In this document: piece after piece, positions 59,046 through 64,000 of the stretch
Numbering within the stretch: position 1 is the stretch's first letter
Layout: each line of letters starts with the position of its first letter
Assembly: GCF_000420645.1 (NCBI RefSeq)
Contig: NZ_ATVI01000006.1
Location: forward strand, 1-64,000
Source: Nevskia ramosa DSM 11499
GTDB taxonomy: Bacteria > Pseudomonadota > Gammaproteobacteria > Nevskiales > Nevskiaceae
Reading direction: 5' to 3'
Length of the DNA stretch: 64,000 bases
The notes under the pieces: model-generated
What the model was told of the DNA's origin: nothing
Seen by the model: the letters and a program-made list of their open reading frames with translations, nothing else
Database searches by the model: none
Made by a program: the position numbers and the translations under genes

Positions 59046-60998
59046 TCAGCGGCGCAGAGAAGCGCCCGGATACTCGGCCGGAATCAGGATCGGTAATTCG
59101 ATGCCGGTCGCGACGGCGTCATACGGGTTCGGGGCGGAGAGCAGGCTGCCGTCGAGTGCGGAGCCAAACGCCGGCAGCGAAGTGCCCAGCGCCACGTTGA
59201 CGACATTGGTCAGGTTCGGGGCGCTGGTCGCGCTGAGGATCGCCGCGTACTGCACCTGCTGCTCGTAGAACAGTAGGCCGACCTCATCGCCATCCTGCAG
59301 CTGCTCGCCGATCGCCGGCAGCTCGATGATGCTGTTCTGATGGCTGCGATTGAAGGTATGCAGACCTTCGACGAACGACGTGACCTGATCATCGACCAGG
59401 ATCAGCGAGCCATTGCGGCGAATGCCGACACCGACCAGCGCGATCGCCGCGCGCGGCAGCACGTTAGGGCCGCCGACGACGCTGATCGAACTCATTCTGG
59501 GCACACCTGCCAGCACCCGGCCGCTGCCGGCGATCGTGGTCACCGGCACGAAGGTCGGGGCGCTGGACAGCACCGCGCCCACGTTGACCATGGCTATCTC
59601 CAGCCGCGCCGGCACGCCGCCGGCACCGGTCTGCGAACCGACCGGCATCGCATCGAGCGCCAGCCCAGCCGGCGTGCCGCCAGGCTGGCCGGCAACCGTG
59701 TCCGCAACCGAAATACAGACTTTCGGAATGCCGTCGAAGGCAGCGGAATCGACGCCCTTCAGCCAGTGGTCATACCAGGCGAGGATGCTGTCAAGGCCGA
59801 TCACTGTGCCGCAGTTCGCGGTGCCTTCGATCTGGTTGGCGAGAGGATTCATGTGCCCGCCTTCCGTCGACAGCAGCCGCACATCGGCGCCGGTGGCGGC
59901 GAAGTAATCGGCGTTGCGCTTGGCTTCGGTGAGGTTGAACAACACGTCGCGATTGCCCTGCAGGAACAGCGCCGGCACCCGTCGCAAGGTCGCGCTGGTT
60001 TCGCCGAAACCCCAGGGCTGGCCAGCCGCCTGCTGAGTCTCGAAATAGCGCGTGCTGTGGCTGTAGAAGAACGGATTGACCTCGGCTTCGTCGATCGTCC
60101 GCGGCCGGGTCAACGGACGGCCGAGGGCTGCCACCAGATCGTCGCGCGTGCGCACCGTCGAGGCGAACAGGTTCTGCACGCCCACCTGATTGCACAGCGC
60201 CGCGACGATCGGCGTGTTCTCGACACCGCCGGTGGCGCCGAGCAGGCACAGCAGACCATCGAAACCCAGCTTCACGCCATCGCCAGGCAGCAGGCTGTAC
60301 AGCAGGTTGTTCCAGGTGCCGTTCGGCACGATGGTGTCGATGCGCGGATCGAGCGCGGCAAGCGTCATCTGGTAGCCGCCGCCGTAGCTGTAGCCGATGG
60401 TGCCGACCTTCAGATCGCGATCGATGCCGGTACCGGTCTCGGTCTGGAAGTTGAACGCCGCGGCGTTGTCGTAAGCCCAGTCGAGGATGCGCCGCAGGTC
60501 CTGGATTTCCAGCGCCGGATCGACGATCCGCGCCTTGGTGTTGGCTGCGGATTCGCCGTGGCCACGCTGATCGACGCTGATCACCGCATAGCCGTGGCGC
60601 GGCAAGGCCTGGGTCAGGGCATCGATCGATGGGAAGTGCGGGTCGCTGGTCGGCAGGCTGCCGGTCGCCGCCAGGCTGCGCAGCCGCTTGCCACCATAGC
60701 CGTGGCTGTGCAGCACCAGCGGATAACCGGCGCCCGGGCAACGTTCGGGCAGCAGCACGGTGAAGTAGATCGTCGAAGTCGGCGTCGGATTGGTCGAGGC
60801 ATCGGAATCCGACGGGCTGTTGACGACCAGTGAACGATCGAAAGCACCGGCCGGCAGCGGATTCGTGCACCCGGCAACTGGCGGCGGCGTGCCGGGAACT
60901 GCAGGGTCACCGGGATCAGTGGAAGCCGAGTCCTTGTTGTCGCAGGCAGACAGCAACACCATCAGGCCTGGCACCAGCACCCGCATCAGCTTGTTCAT
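59046..60998 (-). CDS. Secreted alpha/beta-hydrolase lipoprotein
   Basis: A 650-residue lipoprotein: signal MNKLMRVLVPGLMVLLSAC with a lipobox (LLSAC) and a proline- and threonine-rich linker. The hydrolase core has LVLHSHGYGGKRLRSL, SVDQRGHGES, the nucleophile elbow GTIGYSYGGGYQM and LFLQGNRDVLFNL with the acid residue, then LLSTEGGHMNPL with a possible histidine. Overall it resembles the CocE/S15 X-prolyl peptidase and esterase group, with a beta-rich C-terminal domain from about residue 440. It acts at the cell surface or in the periplasm. Substrate unknown. Confidence 0.8.
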   Translation of the reverse strand: MNKLMRVLVPGLMVLLSACDNKDSASTDPGDPAVPGTPPPVAGCTNPLPAGAFDRSLVVNSPSDSDASTNPTPTSTIYFTVLLPERCPGAGYPLVLHSHGYGGKRLRSLAATGSLPTSDPHFPSIDALTQALPRHGYAVISVDQRGHGESAANTKARIVDPALEIQDLRRILDWAYDNAAAFNFQTETGTGIDRDLKVGTIGYSYGGGYQMTLAALDPRIDTIVPNGTWNNLLYSLLPGDGVKLGFDGLLCLLGATGGVENTPIVAALCNQVGVQNLFASTVRTRDDLVAALGRPLTRPRTIDEAEVNPFFYSHSTRYFETQQAAGQPWGFGETSATLRRVPALFLQGNRDVLFNLTEAKRNADYFAATGADVRLLSTEGGHMNPLANQIEGTANCGTVIGLDSILAWYDHWLKGVDSAAFDGIPKVCISVADTVAGQPGGTPAGLALDAMPVGSQTGAGGVPARLEIAMVNVGAVLSSAPTFVPVTTIAGSGRVLAGVPRMSSISVVGGPNVLPRAAIALVGVGIRRNGSLILVDDQVTSFVEGLHTFNRSHQNSIIELPAIGEQLQDGDEVGLLFYEQQVQYAAILSATSAPNLTNVVNVALGTSLPAFGSALDGSLLSAPNPYDAVATGIELPILIPAEYPGASLRR

Positions 60999-61081
60999 GA
61001 CCGACTCCTCACTCGCACTTGTTCTGGTTGTGTGGGCGAGTGTAGGGAATTTGTCTCCGAAGTTGCTGCGGCTCCTCGCGA

Positions 61082-63178
61082 CTAGTGCAGCTGTTTCCAG
61101 AAGAATGTGTAGGCCAGCGCGTTCATGTACGCCTGCTGCTGATTGTTCGCCGCACCACCGTGGCCGCCTTCGATGTTTTCGTAGTACAGGAAATCATGGC
61201 CCTGCTCGGCCATGCGGGCGGCCATCTTGCGAGCGTGGCCGGGGTGGACGCGGTCATCGCGGGTGGAGGTGGTGAACAGCACTCGCGGATACTTCGCGTC
61301 CTTCCTGAGGTTCTGGTACGGCGAGTATTTCGAGATCCAGGCCCATTCCGCGGCGACGTCCGGATTGCCGTATTCGCCCATCCACGAGGCGCCGGCGAGC
61401 AGCTGGTTATAGCGGCGCATGTCGAGCAGCGGCACCTGGCAGACCACGGCCCCGAACAGGTCCGGACGCTGGGTCAGCATCACGCCCATCAGCAGGCCGC
61501 CGTTGGAACCGCCCTGAATGCCGAGATGCTTCGGGCTGGTCAGCTTGCGCTTGCTCAGATCTTCGGCGATGGCGATGAAATCGTCATAGGCGCGCTGGCG
61601 ATTCTCCTTCAGCGCTGCCTGATGCCAGGCCGGGCCGAACTCGCCGCCACCGCGAATATTGGCCAGCACATAGACGCCGCCGCGCTCCAGCCAGGCCGCG
61701 CCCATGCCGGCGCTGTAGCCCGGCTGCATCGACACTTCGAAACCGCCGTAGCCGTAGAGCAGCGTCGGGTTGCTGCCATCGAGCTTCAGACCCTTCTTCG
61801 AGACCTGGAAGTACGGCACCAAGGTGCCGTCTTTCGACTTGACCTCGTGTTGGCTGATCTCCAGGCCTTTGGCGTCGAAGTAGCTCGGCAGCGATTTCAG
61901 CTGTTCGCTGCCCGGCTTGCCGAGTACGGCGTAGTGCAGGCTGGTCGGCGTCAGGAAATCGGTGATGGTCAGCCAGTAGTCATTGGACTCGTCATCGTCG
62001 ACAGCCGAGACGCCCAGCGCACCGAAGGCCGGCGCGTAGATCGCCGTCCGCGTCCACTTACCATCGACCTGCTTAAGCTCGTAGAGCTTGCTGCGGACGT
62101 TGTCGAGTTCGTTGACAATCAGCGCAGACTTCAGCTTGGCAAGGCCGCTCAGCGATTTGCGTGCCCCAGGGGTGTACAGATTGGCGAACGCGCGCTTGCC
62201 ACCAAGGAAGTCGGCCAGGCCGATGACCAGCAGGGAACCACCGGGATAGGACTTGCTGCCGATCACCCAGTCGGTGCGCAGTTCGACGGTCAACTGGTCC
62301 TGCCACAAGCCAATCTGGGCGTCGTCCGGCACGTCCAGGCGCTTGAATTCGCCATCGACCCGCAGCCAGCTTTCTCCGCTGTAGAAGGTCGTCGCACGGC
62401 GCATCAACTCGTGATGATGGCCGCCAGAATCGACGACCATGGCGCCGCTCGCCACGTCTTCCTTGGCACCGGCAAAGACCTGCACCGCATCGGCCAGCGG
62501 CGTGCCGCGCTTCCATTCGCGAACGATGCGCGGATAGCCGCTGTCGGTCAGCGAGCCGGCACCGAAATCGGTGGCGACGAACACCCGGTCACGATCGGCC
62601 CAGACAACGTCGGACTTCGCTTCCGGCAGCTGGAAGCCATCGGCAACGAAGCGCTTCTTGGTGATATCGAACTCGCGGATCACCACGGCATCGCCACCGC
62701 CGCGGGACAGGCTGAGCAGGCAGCGATCATTGTCCGGATGCACGCAGGACGCGCCCTTCCACACCCAGTTCTCTTTCTCGCTGGCGGCCAGCGCATCGAG
62801 ATCGAGCACGGTTTCCCAAGCCGGTTCCGGCTTGCGGTATTCGGCCAGGCTGGTGCGCCGCCAGACGCCGCGTACCTGCTTCGCGTCACGCCAGAAGTTG
62901 TAGTAGTGCGGGCCGATCTTGGTGACGAACGGGATGCGCGTGTTCGAATCGTAGATCTTCAGCAGCCGCTCGTGGATCGGCTTGAAATCGGCCGAGGCTT
63001 CCAGCTCTTTCTGGGAAACCGCATTGCGGGCGCGGACCCAGTCCAGCGCCTGATCGCCATCGACGTTTTCCAGCCAGAGATAAGGATCGTCGCCTGCCGT
63101 TTCCGCCGCCGTGCTGGCCGTGATACCGCTACCGAACAAGGTCAAAGCCATCACCGCTCCTTTCAGCCACTGATTCAT
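61082..63178 (-). CDS. Prolyl oligopeptidase-family serine peptidase (S9A)
   Basis: A 698-residue secreted peptidase with a signal peptide (about 26 residues, ending TASTAAET). The N-terminal beta-propeller spans about 60-420. The peptidase domain has the serine in [19 protein letters not shown], aspartate in [15 protein letters not shown] and histidine in [12 protein letters not shown], the triad of prolyl oligopeptidases. It is predicted periplasmic and cleaves short proline-containing peptides. It is followed downstream by the lipoprotein hydrolase, with 83 bases between. Confidence 0.88.
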   Translation of the reverse strand: MNQWLKGAVMALTLFGSGITASTAAETAGDDPYLWLENVDGDQALDWVRARNAVSQKELEASADFKPIHERLLKIYDSNTRIPFVTKIGPHYYNFWRDAKQVRGVWRRTSLAEYRKPEPAWETVLDLDALAASEKENWVWKGASCVHPDNDRCLLSLSRGGGDAVVIREFDITKKRFVADGFQLPEAKSDVVWADRDRVFVATDFGAGSLTDSGYPRIVREWKRGTPLADAVQVFAGAKEDVASGAMVVDSGGHHHELMRRATTFYSGESWLRVDGEFKRLDVPDDAQIGLWQDQLTVELRTDWVIGSKSYPGGSLLVIGLADFLGGKRAFANLYTPGARKSLSGLAKLKSALIVNELDNVRSKLYELKQVDGKWTRTAIYAPAFGALGVSAVDDDESNDYWLTITDFLTPTSLHYAVLGKPGSEQLKSLPSYFDAKGLEISQHEVKSKDGTLVPYFQVSKKGLKLDGSNPTLLYGYGGFEVSMQPGYSAGMGAAWLERGGVYVLANIRGGGEFGPAWHQAALKENRQRAYDDFIAIAEDLSKRKLTSPKHLGIQGGSNGGLLMGVMLTQRPDLFGAVVCQVPLLDMRRYNQLLAGASWMGEYGNPDVAAEWAWISKYSPYQNLRKDAKYPRVLFTTSTRDDRVHPGHARKMAARMAEQGHDFLYYENIEGGHGGAANNQQQAYMNALAYTFFWKQLH

Positions 63179-63236
63179 CCGATCGACTCCAGCCCGTGAC
63201 GGGCCTGCGGGCTATATCGCGCAGGAGTCTGACGTA

Positions 63237-63503
63237 GGGCCTGTTAACAATCACTTCGGTCGCTGCGGCGGAGGTCGTTTTTGCCCAGTGCAACGAACGA
63301 GAAGCGACCAATGGCCGACCCATTGGCGCGACGAATAAGGCAGCAATGGGCAAAAACGATCCCGCCCCGGAGGGTTGCGGCCCAAAAGCCGCCATGCCCC
63401 GTTGCGAACCTTGAGAATAGAACAACTATTCTCTGCGGCTCGCGCCTTGCCTGGCGGCTTTTTGACTCGCAACGCAGCGACTGAAGTGATTGTTAACAGG
63501 CCC
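63237..63503. repeat. 267-bp MITE-like palindromic element
   Basis: 31-bp terminal inverted repeats (63237-63267 and 63473-63503, one mismatch, starting GGGCCTGTTAACAATCACTTC) bound a unit that encodes no protein. Inside are three more perfect stems: 63275-63287 with 63347-63359 (13 bp), 63384-63393 with 63453-63462 (10 bp) and a hairpin at 63413-63433 (8 bp). The repeat ends resemble those of IS5-type elements, so it may be moved by a related transposase elsewhere. No target duplication was obvious. Confidence 0.8.
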
Positions 63504-63532
63504 CAAGCTCGCTGAAACATCCGGAATCGCCC

Positions 63533-63883
63533 ATGAACCGCTGTGCCTGCGTGTCAGTCCTGATGATGGTTGTCCTGCTGGGCGCCTGCCAGCGCGAGGC
63601 ACCGGCACCGGCCGCTGCGGCTGTGGAAATCGCGGAACCGGCGCCGGACGCCGGCTTCTGCGTGGATGAGGCCGATGGCGATTACCTCAATCCGAAGAGC
63701 TGCCGCAGCCTGGTGATCTGCCGCAGTCAGCAGATCGCCGAACTGCGTGTCTGCCCGAAGGGCGAAGTGATCAACAGCCTGTCGGAACAGCGGCCGTTGC
63801 GCTGCCTGCCGCTGGCGGAATCTGGCCTGAACGCCGATTGCTCGTTCAAGCCGGTGCCGTTGTCGGATGTGCTGCCCGAATAG
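63533..63883 (+). CDS. Small lipoprotein with chitin-binding-like cysteine pattern
   Basis: A 116-residue lipoprotein: the signal ends in LLGAC (lipid-modified Cys19), followed by an Ala/Pro/Glu linker. Residues 43-103 contain six cysteines (43, 57, 63, 74, 91, 103) with CVDEADGDYLNPKSC and VCPKGEVIN, very like the peritrophin-A (CBM14) chitin-binding domain known mainly from animals and viruses: C-x13-C-x5-C, a C-P-x-G motif, then two more cysteines. Likely a surface protein binding a polysaccharide; this is inference. It has a weak ribosome site and follows the repeat element by 29 bases. Confidence 0.7.
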   Translation: MNRCACVSVLMMVVLLGACQREAPAPAAAAVEIAEPAPDAGFCVDEADGDYLNPKSCRSLVICRSQQIAELRVCPKGEVINSLSEQRPLRCLPLAESGLNADCSFKPVPLSDVLPE

Positions 63884-63904
63884 CCCGATGAATCGGACCG
63901 ACGC

Positions 63905-64000
63905 TCAGCGCCGGTAGGCGCTGACAAAGCTCCAGATCACGCCGGTGGCCTTGAGGTCCTGGCTGGTGACGTACTGGGCGCCGGTCAGGCCACCGGACCA
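63905..64000 (-). CDS. C-terminus of a gene running off the window end
   Basis: On the minus strand the frame from 64000 ends at TGA 63907-63905 and encodes WSGGLTGAQYVTSQDLKATG followed by VIWSFVSAYRR. The last 31 residues alone are not enough to assign a family; the composition is that of a normal core gene. It is convergent with the lipoprotein gene. Confidence 0.5.
   Translation of the reverse strand, partial: WSGGLTGAQYVTSQDLKATGVIWSFVSAYRR

Overview
The window looks like a chromosomal segment from a GC-rich gammaproteobacterium, probably a Nevskiales/Solimonadaceae- or Xanthomonadales-like lineage. This is inferred from the gene content: an rsmG-parA-parB-atpIBEFHAGDC-glmU block, a fimT-pilVWXY1E pilus cluster, a pyrB plus degenerate pyrC' pair, and ATP-type PckA. 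The placement is inference only; I could run no searches.

Positions 1 to about 7190 are an accessory region, visibly poorer in GC than the rest. It opens with the end of an IS1182-like transposase. Next come a tightly coupled pair encoding a GHKL-fold ATPase and a 740-residue protein of no family I can name, then about 0.8 kb of gene-poor DNA. A small HEPN-like protein and a TIR-like NAD/nucleotide-binding protein follow. The TIR-like gene is followed by a well-formed integron attC recombination site (6185-6249), and the HEPN-like gene begins just after an attC-like right half (about 4786-4810). HEPN and TIR may therefore form a mobile defence cassette. A VOC-fold protein and a four-helix membrane protein complete the block. 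The GHKL pair and the HEPN/TIR cassette are the best candidates here for undescribed biology.

From about 7190 the sequence is ordinary GC-rich chromosome. 7.2-16.6 kb holds a metallophosphatase, a LysR regulator divergent from a flavin-fold oxidase, a PQQ-type sugar dehydrogenase, a Nudix hydrolase, a repeat-rich charged secreted protein, a LysE exporter, cysS, a hydrolase and a double cupin. 16.6-23.1 kb carries glcDEF with a second FAD oxidase and a sulfite-oxidase-like protein fused to pentapeptide repeats, all on the minus strand. 23.2-29.4 kb carries gshB, yqgE-ruvX-pyrB-pyrC' (overlapping genes) and pckA. 29.5-31.9 kb has an SDR and an AhpD-like protein divergent from a LysR gene. 32.0-38.3 kb is the minor pilin/PilY1 operon for type IV pili.

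38.4-54.2 kb is the conserved origin-proximal block, read right to left: rsmG, parA, parB, an SDR, atpI-B-E-F-H-A-G-D-C, a hypothetical gene, carbonic anhydrase, a SulP transporter and glmU. I saw no oriC, DnaA-box cluster or parS site in it. 54.4-64 kb holds a CoA-binding protein, a response regulator with a large hybrid kinase, an esterase-like lipoprotein, a prolyl oligopeptidase, a 267-bp MITE-like palindromic element, a lipoprotein with a chitin-binding-like cysteine pattern and a gene cut by the window end. No rRNA, tRNA or CRISPR array was recognised.
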